NCBI RefSeq assembly: GCF_010686765.1
Contig: NZ_JAAGWF010000015.1
Location: forward strand, 62,001 to 126,000
Source of the DNA: Geodermatophilus sabuli
Lineage (GTDB): Bacteria > Actinomycetota > Actinomycetes > Mycobacteriales > Geodermatophilaceae
Length of the DNA: 64,000 nt
Direction of reading: 5' to 3'
A program made the position numbers and the translations under genes. Below are positions 47,935 to 55,232 of the stretch, piece after piece (position 1 is the first letter of the stretch; each line of letters begins with the position of its first letter). The notes beneath the pieces are model-generated. The model saw only the letters and a list, made by a program, of their open reading frames with translations. It had not been told where the DNA came from and made no database searches.

Positions 47935-48130
47935 GCCCGCTGTTTCGGTACCGAGAGCGTCCGCTTTGAGCCTCCCGGCGCCCGCTCCACCCGGAGGGAG
48001 GAGTTCCCAGGTCACGACACGGTCGCGCGGACGTCGGAACGTCGCAGTTCCGTCGGCTCCGGTGCCTACGCTTCCGCGGCACAGGGCCGGCGTCAGCGCT
48101 GACACCGGGCACGGGGCGACGGGGGAGCGC

Positions 48131-48631
48131 GTGGCAGTCGAGGACGACGTCGCGGCCGTGGAGTTCACGGTCGAGACGGGGCTGGGGGTAGCGGCGATCC
48201 GGGCCGCCGGGAAGCGCGCCGCCGAGGCCGGGCGCCGATACATGCGGACGACGATCAGCGAGACCCGCGCCGACGGCGGGGTGGTCGGCTACGTGGCCCG
48301 CGGGCCGGGCGGCGTCCGGCAGATGGCGCTCCGGATGAGCTGGGCCGCCGCCGGCCGCGGCCGCCTCCGAGTGCACCTGTCGGTCGGCGAGTACCAGGTG
48401 GAGCGGCCCCGGCTGTTCGGCATCCCGGTGGGCCGGGCGACGGTGCCGGCGCTGGACTCAGCCCGCCGGTTCGCCGCCGCGCTCCGGGCGGAACTCGCCG
48501 GGGCGCCGCTGTCCGTCCGTGGTCACGACGGGCCCGCGGCGCTGACGTCCTGGCCGTCGGACGAGGCGGCTCCGCACGGGCACTGGGGGCGGCGTCTACC
48601 TGGCGGTGAGCCCGTCGCTCCCGGCGTCTGA
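48131..48631 (+). CDS. Unrecognised basic protein
   Basis: 166 residues from GTG 48131, GGGGGAG six bases upstream. N-terminal VEFTVETGLGVAAIRAAGKR, then RYMRTTISETRADGGVVGYV and SWAAAGRGRLRVHLSVGEYQ suggest a small alpha/beta fold; RTTISETR is followed by several strands, ending in Pro/Gly-rich tail. No membrane segment. I know no family. Its 3' end overlaps that of the convergent 88-residue gene by 36 bp, so one of the two may end differently in vivo. Confidence 0.65.
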   Translation: MAVEDDVAAVEFTVETGLGVAAIRAAGKRAAEAGRRYMRTTISETRADGGVVGYVARGPGGVRQMALRMSWAAAGRGRLRVHLSVGEYQVERPRLFGIPVGRATVPALDSARRFAAALRAELAGAPLSVRGHDGPAALTSWPSDEAAPHGHWGRRLPGGEPVAPGV

Positions 48632-48862
48632 CGCGGGCGTCAGACGCCGCGAGCGACGCCCGGACGTCACCAGCAGTCCGAGCTCGGAGAGGAGGGCGGC
48701 GGCCCATCCGCTGACGATGAAGAGGTCACCCAGGTGGATGCCGTGACCCCGGGAGACCGTCACCAGCACGGGGCCGTCGTTGACGTACTGCCCGGTGATC
48801 AGCAGGAGGGCGAACGCCGACACGATGACGGCGACGACGAGCGCGAACAGCCAGCGGAGCAC
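48596..48862 (-). CDS. Small two-helix membrane protein
   Basis: 88 residues from ATG 48862. Hydrophobic helices at residues 2-23 (LRWLFALVVAVIVSAFALLL) and about 45-66 (GDLFIVSGWAAALLSELGLL), an exposed loop with GPVLVTVSRGHGIHLGD, and an Arg-rich C terminus. No known family. It is upstream of nothing on its strand and its last 36 bp overlap the convergent gene. Confidence 0.6.
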   Translation of the reverse strand: MLRWLFALVVAVIVSAFALLLITGQYVNDGPVLVTVSRGHGIHLGDLFIVSGWAAALLSELGLLVTSGRRSRRLTPASDAGSDGLTAR

Positions 48863-48913
48863 ACGACGACGGTAGCCGGGACCCGGCGGGAAACCCGGCT
48901 CGCGCTGCGCCTG

Positions 48914-50110
48914 TCACTCCTCCGAGAGGAGGCCGGCCCGCGTCTTGGCGGTCAGGGCGGTGCGCACGGCGTCGTCCACCGTGGCGGAGAAGCCGGGGTC
49001 GGCCTCGGCGCGCGCCAGGACGGCGTCGACCATCGTCGGGACGGTGCCCGCGTCGACGGTGAGGACCAGGGTGCCGCCGGCGGCGAGGAACCGGACGGCC
49101 CGCTCGCCGACCGGCACGTCCTGCACCGCCTGCGCGGCGCCGACGTCGTCGGAGATGACCACGCCGTCGAAGCCCAGTTGCTCGCGGAGCACGTCGGTGA
49201 TGACCACGGGGGAGAAGGCCGCCGGCCCGGCGAGGTCGATCTGCGGGTAGGTGGCCGACGACATCATGACGAACGGCTCGGCGGGGGAGCGGGTGAGCGT
49301 CCCGAAGGCGGCCACCTGCTCGTCGTACCGCGTGGTGACGGTGTCGGTGACGTCACGGCTCTCGTCGGTGTTCTCCCGCACCCGGCCCAGGCCGGGGAAG
49401 TGCTTCACCGTCGCGGTGACCCCGTGCGCGGCCAGCCCGTCGATGATGGTGCCCGCCGCGGCGGTGACCTCGGCCGCGGTGCCGCCGTATTGGCGGCCGT
49501 AGGCGCCGATGGGCGCGTTGCCGGCCTCCGAGCCCGCGGGGACGACGTCGGCCACCGGCGCCAGGTCGAGCGTGATGCCGGCGCTCGCGAGGGAGGCGCC
49601 CAGGCCGTCGGCGAGGGCCGCCAGCTCCTCTGCAGGCAGCCGGCCCTGGTCGACGGCGCGCGGCAGCTCGGGGAACTCCGGGCCGGACAGGCTCTGCACG
49701 GCACCGCCCTCCTGGTCGACGGCGACCCACGGCCGGATCGCCGGTGCCGCCTCCGCCCACCGCCGCGTGGTGGCGGCGAGCACGTCGGCGGACGCGGTGC
49801 TGCGGCCCTGCAGGAAGATGCCGCCCACGCCGTGGTCGGTGATCAGGGCGTCGGCGGGGGTGAGGTCGGTCAGTGGGACGCCGACGACGACGAGCTGGGC
49901 GATCTGGCGGCGCCGGTCCAGGCCAGCCAGGGCGGCGTCCACCCGGACCTCCTCCGGATCGGGGGCCGGGCTGGCCGACGGGCTCGCCGTCGGCTCGCTG
50001 GTCGCCTGGCCGGGCTCGCTGCCGGCGCGGCCGGGCTCCGGACCGGCGCAACCGGCCAGGAGCAGGCACAGCAGGGCGGTGGCCGCGGTGGAACGGGACG
50101 CCGGCTGCAC
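48914..50110 (-). CDS. Glycoside hydrolase family 3 lipoprotein (beta-N-acetylhexosaminidase, NagZ-like)
   Basis: 398 residues from GTG 50110. Lipoprotein signal with lipobox CLLLAGCAG (Cys21), then a 35-residue Ser/Pro linker. The family 3 domain has GVGGIFLQGRSTASADVLAA, RPWVAVDQEGGAVQSLSG, GITLDLAPVADVVP, the TVKHFPGLGRVRENTDES motif (KHFPG) and the nucleophile Asp in VVISDDVGAAQAV. NagZ-type enzymes remove GlcNAc from muropeptides; in Gram-positive bacteria they are often secreted lipoproteins, so cell-wall recycling outside the membrane is likely. The PP2C gene is divergent. Confidence 0.93.
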   Translation of the reverse strand: MQPASRSTAATALLCLLLAGCAGPEPGRAGSEPGQATSEPTASPSASPAPDPEEVRVDAALAGLDRRRQIAQLVVVGVPLTDLTPADALITDHGVGGIFLQGRSTASADVLAATTRRWAEAAPAIRPWVAVDQEGGAVQSLSGPEFPELPRAVDQGRLPAEELAALADGLGASLASAGITLDLAPVADVVPAGSEAGNAPIGAYGRQYGGTAAEVTAAAGTIIDGLAAHGVTATVKHFPGLGRVRENTDESRDVTDTVTTRYDEQVAAFGTLTRSPAEPFVMMSSATYPQIDLAGPAAFSPVVITDVLREQLGFDGVVISDDVGAAQAVQDVPVGERAVRFLAAGGTLVLTVDAGTVPTMVDAVLARAEADPGFSATVDDAVRTALTAKTRAGLLSEE

Positions 50111-50252
50111 GTGCCCATTCTGACCGCGACGCGGAGGGTCATCCGGCCCGTCGTCGGTCCGCGACGCGCTGGTTGGCTCGTGACCTTCTAGGCTCGGCGA
50201 ACCCGCCTTCCCCGCGGGTGGTCCTGTCGTCGATGCGTGTTGTGGAGTGCGG

Positions 50253-51014
50253 ATGCCGCCGGTCGAGTTGACGTGGGGAGCGGCGACCGCGCTGGGTCAG
50301 CGCGAGGACAACCAGGACAGGTTCCTCACCCAGCCGCCGGTCTTCGCCGTCGCGGACGGCATGGGCGGCCATGCGGGCGGCGCGGCCGCTGCCGAGGCCG
50401 TGGTGGGGGCGCTGGCCTCCCTCACCGACGGCGAGACGACGACCGTGGCGCGGATCCGGGTGGCCCTGCAGCGGGCGGACGGCGAGATCCGCGCGTTCAG
50501 CGGGCCGGCCACCAGTGGAGCCGGGACGACCATCGCCGGGGTGGCCGTGGTCGACGAGGGGGACGGGCCGCAGTGGGCGGTGTTCCACGTCGGTGACTCG
50601 CGGGTCTACCGCTGGTCGGACGGGCGGCTGCAGCAGCTGAGCACCGACCACTCCGTGGTGCAGGAGCTGATCGACGCCGGGTACATCTCCGACGAGTCGG
50701 CCGCCAGCCACCCGCAGCGGCACATCATCACCCGCGCCCTCGGTGTCGGCGCCAGCAGTGAGCCGGACGTCCTGCTGCTGCCGATCACGCCTGGCGACCG
50801 CTTTCTCGCCTGCTCGGACGGGCTGACCGGCGAGGTGGCCGACGACCGCATCGCCGGGCTGCTGTCCGCGGGGAACGACCCTGGGGCTGTGGCGTCCGCG
50901 CTGGTCGCAGAGGCCGAGGCCATGGGTGCCCGGGACAACGCCACGGTCACCGTCGTGCTGGTTGGCCGCGGTCCTTCCCAAGCCGAGGAGCGTTCCGCCA
51001 CGGCCACCCCTTGA
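50253..51014 (+). CDS. PP2C-family serine/threonine phosphatase
   Basis: 253 residues from ATG 50253, GGAG five bases upstream (GTG 50247 is also in frame). Conserved PP2C blocks: ALGQREDNQDRFL, FAVADGMGGHAGGAAAAEAV, GAGTTIAGVAVVDEG, FHVGDSRVYRWSDGRLQQLS TDH, FLACSDGLTGEV and ARDNATVTVV, supplying the binuclear metal site. It resembles PstP/Stp phosphatases that reverse Hanks-type kinases, but lacks the membrane segment and extracellular tail of PstP. It may act on LCP or other envelope targets. No kinase gene is adjacent. Confidence 0.92.
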   Translation: MPPVELTWGAATALGQREDNQDRFLTQPPVFAVADGMGGHAGGAAAAEAVVGALASLTDGETTTVARIRVALQRADGEIRAFSGPATSGAGTTIAGVAVVDEGDGPQWAVFHVGDSRVYRWSDGRLQQLSTDHSVVQELIDAGYISDESAASHPQRHIITRALGVGASSEPDVLLLPITPGDRFLACSDGLTGEVADDRIAGLLSAGNDPGAVASALVAEAEAMGARDNATVTVVLVGRGPSQAEERSATATP

Positions 51015-51022
51015 GTCGTCCG

Positions 51023-51236
51023 GTGCGCTGGTTGCTCATGGCCGGCCACGTGCCTGTGGACGGTCGTGGGGGCGGGATCGTGCGGGACACGGTCGAGCTC
51101 GCCCGCGCCCCTGCAGCGGCGTGAGGACATCGACCTGCACCTGCTGACCTCGCCTGAGTCGGCCGCCTCCGTCGCGGAGTTGGCGGGGTCGGCCGACCGG
51201 ATCGTGCCGCTGCCGCGTCTGACGACTCGCCAGTGA
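51023..51236 (+). pseudogene. Glycosyltransferase N-terminal remnant with a frameshift
   Basis: GTG 51023 starts VRWLLMAGHVPVDGRGGGIV, then RDTVELAR, a typical start of a GT4-family glycosyltransferase. At about 51105 one extra C shifts the frame: after removing it the reading continues ALQRREDIDLHLLTSPESAA and then SVAELAGSADRIVPLPRL, again typical. Both parts stop by 51236, so less than 75 residues of about 370 remain. It lies between the phosphatase and the LCP gene, in keeping with a decayed surface-glycan locus. Confidence 0.65.
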
Positions 51237-51296
51237 GTCGGCGTCCTGTGGACGTCGGCGACGTGCGCCGGGCGGCCGCCGGGAGCCGTGGGGTGC

Positions 51297-52376
51297 TCAG
51301 CGGGGGACGTCGGGCAGCGCCTGGTCGCGGAACTCGGCGGCGTTCTGGGAGAGCGAGTCGCTGCGCAGGTAAGCCCACATCCGGTCCGCCGACACCTGGT
51401 CGAGGTAGACGACACTCGCCGCCCCCTCCGTGCCGGTGCCGAGGACCGGGGCGGTGAAGAAGTCGAGGGTCTCCAGCGACAGGCCGCGCAGCGAGTAGGC
51501 CAGTGCGAGCATGTCGGCGTTCCCCAGCCCGTCGTCCACGGCGACCGCGCTCGTGACGGCGAGCAGGGCGGCGTCCATCCGGCCAGGGTTGGTGAAGGTG
51601 TCCGAACTCAGCATCTTGCCGAACATCGCCTGCAGGTACTGCTGCTGCCGGCGCACCCGGTCGAAGTCCCCGCCGGGGAGGCCGTAGCGCTGTCCGAGGT
51701 ACCAGCGGGCCTGGTCGCCGTTGAGGTGGTTGACGCCGGCCGGAAAGGTGTACGGCCCGTTGCTGGTCGTGTCGGCGACGACGACGTCGACGCCGCCCAG
51801 GTCGTCGGTGACCTGGATGATCCCCTGGAAGTCGATGGCCACGTAGTGGTCGATGCGGACCTCGGTCAGCTGCTCGATGGTCTGGATGAGCAGCGTCGGA
51901 CCGCCGAATGCGTACGCCGCATTGATCTTGTTCTTCCCGTGGCCGGGGATGTCCACCCACGAGTCGCGGGGGATCGAGATCAGCTGGGCGTGCCGCCGGT
52001 CGGCCGAGAACCGAGCGACCATGATCGCGTCGGAGCGTCCGCCCACGGCCACCCCCTCGTCAGCGGTCGCCCGGGTGTCCGAGCCCACGAGGAGGAACGT
52101 GAGCGGCTTCTCGCCGGCCTCCTCCGCCGGCGTCACTGCAGCAGGGCGCGCCTCCTCGTCCAGGTCGTCGAACACGGCGGAGACCCGCTCGACGTTGCCG
52201 GCGTACCGCTCGGAGAGGAACCACAGACCGCCGCCGACGAGCAGAGCGAGCACGACGCCCAGGACGCTCACGCTGATGAGCACGCGGCGTAGCACCCGCC
52301 GGTGACCGGCTGGTACCGGATCGGCTTCCTCGTCAGCGACGTGCCCAACCGGCGTGGCGGTCGTGTCGGCGCCCAT
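51297..52376 (-). CDS. LytR-CpsA-Psr (LCP) family cell-wall glycopolymer transferase
   Basis: 359 residues from ATG 52376; the open frame extends to 52502 but the upstream part looks non-coding. Residues 1-28 are cytoplasmic, 29-50 form a membrane helix (VLISVSVLGVVLALLVGGGL), and the LCP catalytic domain spans about 90-250: FLLVGSDTRATADEGV, GGRSDAIMVARFSADRRHAQ, ISIPRDSWVDIPGHGKNKIN and AYAFGG with its conserved Arg and Asp residues. LCP proteins attach glycopolymers from undecaprenyl carriers to peptidoglycan. The C-terminal 90 residues are family-typical. Loci for polymer synthesis follow at 55 kb and 60 kb. Confidence 0.93.
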   Translation of the reverse strand: MGADTTATPVGHVADEEADPVPAGHRRVLRRVLISVSVLGVVLALLVGGGLWFLSERYAGNVERVSAVFDDLDEEARPAAVTPAEEAGEKPLTFLLVGSDTRATADEGVAVGGRSDAIMVARFSADRRHAQLISIPRDSWVDIPGHGKNKINAAYAFGGPTLLIQTIEQLTEVRIDHYVAIDFQGIIQVTDDLGGVDVVVADTTSNGPYTFPAGVNHLNGDQARWYLGQRYGLPGGDFDRVRRQQQYLQAMFGKMLSSDTFTNPGRMDAALLAVTSAVAVDDGLGNADMLALAYSLRGLSLETLDFFTAPVLGTGTEGAASVVYLDQVSADRMWAYLRSDSLSQNAAEFRDQALPDVPR

Positions 52377-52616
52377 CGGAACCCCCGTCTGCAGGCAAGC
52401 GGGACCGACGCTAGGGGCGTGTGCAGGCGAAGGGGATGCCCCACCACTCGTCAGGGTGAGTCGAGACGGGTCGGTCAGGGGGCAGGTCGGACCACTCCGC
52501 ATCGGCAGGCGTCAGGGCGGCGCGAGGCTCACGACCGCTGACCTCCCCGGCGGGTTCACGCCGGTCGCGGCCCGGCGCGGACCCGCCGTCTCCACTCCGA
52601 CGTGTGACCGCCGGTC

Positions 52617-53483
52617 ATGAACGGCGGTGGACCTGCCGATGACTCCCGCGTGTGGTGGTGGATCGTCGGGGGACTGACCATGTGGGTGCTCGCCGCCCTC
52701 CTCGTGGCCATGGTCATCGGCCGCGGCGTGGCGCTGGCTGATCGGCGGTCGCCGGGTGCCGACGTGCAGCGCGGCGCCGTCCTCGCCCGCACCCCGCGCC
52801 GCCGCATCCCCCTCCCGCCGGTCGGTGTCGGTCTGGCCGCGACCGCCGTCCTCCTGGAGACGATCGGATACGTCGGCAGGCTCACCGGAGCCACCGGGCC
52901 GACGGCCCGAGCCCTCTCCATGGACGCCCCCTACTCGGCGCCGCGGCTGTTCGTCGCCGCGCTGTTCGCGGTCGCCGCCATCGCTGCGGTCGCCGGTGCC
53001 GCCCGCAACCCCGGTCGCCGGACGTGGTGGTCCGCCGTCGGTCTCGTCGCCGCGTTCATCGCATCGGTCAAGGCGGGCAGCACCGTGCACGCCGACGTCG
53101 TGGGCGGACTCGAGGACGCCCTCGGGTCGTCCGGCGCCTTCGTGGTCAGTGTCGCCATCGTCGCCGGCGTGCTCGCCGTCCTCGGTTTCATCAGCCGGGC
53201 CGAACGCCGCGACCGGCGGCGGGTCCTCAGCTCCCTCGCCGGCTACGCCGTCGCCGCGGTCGGGCTGTCGGCTCTCTCGGCGCTGGCCACGGGTCGCTGG
53301 GCGATCACGGCCACGTTCCTCGAGGAGTCCGGGGAGGCGCTGGCGGGGGTCGCCGTCCTCGTCGCCGTCCTCGTCGGGGTGGCGCCACGCCTGGTCCTGC
53401 CCGCCTCCTGGGTGCTGCGCCGGGACGACGACACAGCCGCGATGGAGCCGGCCGCGGAAGGCTTCCGTGGCAGCATGCCGTGA
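52617..53483 (+). CDS. Polytopic membrane protein of unknown function
   Basis: 288 residues with about seven hydrophobic segments (residues 13-35, 66-86, 108-130, 138-156, 175-195, 205-228 and 240-270). Polar loops carry RRIPLPPVG and AERRDRRR. No signature motif is visible to me. The start ATG 52617 follows GTGACCGCCGGTC without a clear Shine-Dalgarno. It is divergent from the LCP gene by 240 bp and precedes the Pro-rich secreted protein gene; functional linkage is unknown. Confidence 0.7.
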   Translation: MNGGGPADDSRVWWWIVGGLTMWVLAALLVAMVIGRGVALADRRSPGADVQRGAVLARTPRRRIPLPPVGVGLAATAVLLETIGYVGRLTGATGPTARALSMDAPYSAPRLFVAALFAVAAIAAVAGAARNPGRRTWWSAVGLVAAFIASVKAGSTVHADVVGGLEDALGSSGAFVVSVAIVAGVLAVLGFISRAERRDRRRVLSSLAGYAVAAVGLSALSALATGRWAITATFLEESGEALAGVAVLVAVLVGVAPRLVLPASWVLRRDDDTAAMEPAAEGFRGSMP

Positions 53484-53603
53484 CGCCCGCGGCACGCTCG
53501 GCCACGAGAGCGTGAGCTGAGTCACAACCGTCGGTGATGGCGTCTGCAACCTCCGTTGCCGCGCTATGGATCACGTGGCCGCACGATGCTCTCCATGGTC
53601 GAC

Positions 53604-53622
53604 TTGTCACCGTCCGTGACAA
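53604..53622 (+). promoter_or_regulatory. Perfect inverted repeat, candidate operator
   Basis: TTGTCAC (53604-53610), CGTCC, GTGACAA (53616-53622). Further GTCAC half-sites occur at 53520, 53652 and 53717, and a small hairpin GCGAC-GAAAA-GTCGC at 53676-53690. The 282-bp gap from 53484 to 53765 otherwise holds no gene. It precedes the Pro-rich protein and the polysaccharide operon, which a dimeric repressor could control. Inference. Confidence 0.45.
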
Positions 53623-53765
53623 AGCGCCGATGGCGGTCCAGGTCACAGTGCGTCGAGTTGACGCTCCGCAGCGGAGCGACGAAAAGTCGCCCGCGGTGCC
53701 CGCCGGTCCGATGACGGTCACCCGCCTCGTCGCCGCCCGAGCGGACGTGGCCACGGGAGTGCGTC

Positions 53766-54665
53766 GTGCAGAGCAGCGGCACAGCGGAGAGGGGAGCCGG
53801 ACTCGCCGGCTCGCCCCGCTCCGTGGGTGCTGCCCGCCGTCGCTCGTGGCCGCGTCGCCTCCTGCTCGCGGTGCTCTTCCTGATCGGCATCTGGACCCTC
53901 ATGGCCGCCGCAGCGGGGGACGCCGAAGCCGGCTCGTCCTCCTCCGGCGGTGCGGTCGCCGACCTCGTCGGCGGGGTCGTCAGCGGGTCGCCCGACGGCG
54001 ATCCCGTCGGGCCGCCGCCCGCCGGCGCTCCCGAGCCGGACGGCGTCGACGAGCCCGAGTCGCCCCCAGGAGCCGAGGGGGACCACCCGGGCGGTGACCC
54101 GTCGTCCGAGCCTGTCCCGGACGACGCCGGCGACCTCCCCGGCGAGGCCGCCGACCAGGGGGAGGACGTCCCCGGCGATCCGGCCGACCAGCCGGCCGAC
54201 CGGCCGGCGGGCCACGAACCCACCGGGACATCGGCCGACCCGGACCCGGCGGACGAGCTCCCGGACGTCGACGAGCCGTCGGCTCCTGCCCCGGTCGTGC
54301 CCGAGCCGGCTCCGGCTCCGGTGCCGGTGCCCGCCCCCACGTGCCCCGTCCCGCCCGTCGTGACCGGCGCCGGCGGAGCAGGCGCCGCGGCGACCGCCGC
54401 TCGCCCGGTCGCCGCGACGACGACCGTCGCGACGACGACGACCGTCGCGACCACGGCCCCGGCCGTCGTGCCGGTCGTCGACCCCTGCGCCCTCCCGGTT
54501 CCCGTCGACACGGCGGCCGCACCGAGCGCCCCCGCACCGACGAAGCCGGCGGTCGCGACGACCACGACCACGGCGGACGACGCGCTCCGGCCGTGGCTGC
54601 CCCAGCGACCGTGCCCGCCGACCCGGCGGCCGAGGTCCTCGCGGAGCAGCCCGCCGTCGCGGTGA
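53766..54665 (+). CDS. Pro/Ala-rich membrane-anchored protein, 5' part (frameshifted at about 54.58 kb)
   Basis: Starts at GTG 53766. Residues 1-30 are basic, followed by a membrane helix (LLLAVLFLIGIWTLMAAAAG). The exposed part is Asp/Glu/Pro-rich, then Pro/Thr/Val-rich (DPADELPDVDEPSAPAPVVP, ATTTVATTTTVATT). After the Thr-rich stretch at about 54580 this frame turns into Arg-rich nonsense and stops at 54665, while protein-like sequence continues in the -1 frame to 55069. The gene is probably one unit of about 430 residues interrupted by an indel or sequencing error. Function unknown; such proteins usually extend through the cell wall. Confidence 0.6.
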   Translation: MQSSGTAERGAGLAGSPRSVGAARRRSWPRRLLLAVLFLIGIWTLMAAAAGDAEAGSSSSGGAVADLVGGVVSGSPDGDPVGPPPAGAPEPDGVDEPESPPGAEGDHPGGDPSSEPVPDDAGDLPGEAADQGEDVPGDPADQPADRPAGHEPTGTSADPDPADELPDVDEPSAPAPVVPEPAPAPVPVPAPTCPVPPVVTGAGGAGAAATAARPVAATTTVATTTTVATTAPAVVPVVDPCALPVPVDTAAAPSAPAPTKPAVATTTTTADDALRPWLPQRPCPPTRRPRSSRSSPPSR

Positions 54666-55069
54666 CCCCGCCGCTGTCCCTCGACGCCTCGGAGTGGCTC
54701 TCGCTGCGGGGGATGCACGCCACGGGCACCGCCGCCGTCGGCTCGTCGGTCGAGGCCGGCGCACCCCGCGGCGTCGTGCCCGCGACGGCCACCGACTCCG
54801 ACGACCGCCCCGTGTCGCCGCCCCACCAGGCTCCCCCGCCGGTGCCCTCGGCACCGCCGGCCCCGGCCTCGCCGTCCGCACCCTCGGCCGGCAGTCACGC
54901 CAGTTCCTCGTCGTCCGGCTCCGGGAGCAACGGGGCGTACGGACTCCCGGCGGCAGTGCTGCCGGGCTCGTGGACGGCGCCCCCGCTGGGGTACGCCGTC
55001 CTCCTGCGGTCCGGCAGCGCCGGATCCGTCGTCGGTGGCCCCGACGACACGGGCTCCAGCCCCGGCTGA
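54581..55069 (+). pseudogene. Continuation of the Pro/Ala-rich protein in the -1 frame
   Basis: In this frame the sequence reads APAVAAPATVPADPAAEVLA, then PLSLDASEWLSLRGMHATGT, Pro/Ser-rich spacers and a C-terminal end rich in Gly/Ser (AVLLRSGSAGSVVGGPDDTG), with codon usage like real genes. It has no ribosome-binding site or convincing start of its own. The shift is from frame 0 to frame 2 relative to the upstream part, equivalent to one missing base, and no slippery heptamer is visible. It could be one polypeptide if the base loss is a sequencing error. Confidence 0.5.
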
Positions 55070-55232
55070 CCAGCGAACGAACCGGCTGACCCGCCGCGTC
55101 CGAAGACCGGACGCGCGCTTCTGGGCAGCCCCCTGCGCCGCGCTCGCCTCCTCCGGCGCCGCACCTCGCCTGGGTCCCACCCATGCGGTGCTGTCCATCC
55201 GCCCGCACGCTCGCACGCAAGGACTCACCTCC

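Noticed and set aside
53590-53700. Riboswitch (c-di-GMP or c-di-AMP type) ahead of the polysaccharide region
   Set aside because: Hairpins are present but none of the conserved core sequences of GEMM or ydaO riboswitches could be matched.
53534-54097. Plus-strand ORF of 187 residues before the Pro-rich protein
   Set aside because: It has no ribosome-binding site, overlaps the better supported frame from 53766 and ends in Arg-rich shadow sequence.
54560-54600. Programmed -1 ribosomal frameshift in the Pro-rich protein gene
   Set aside because: No X-XXY-YYZ slippery heptamer is visible at the point where the frame changes; an indel or slippage in the repeat tract is simpler.
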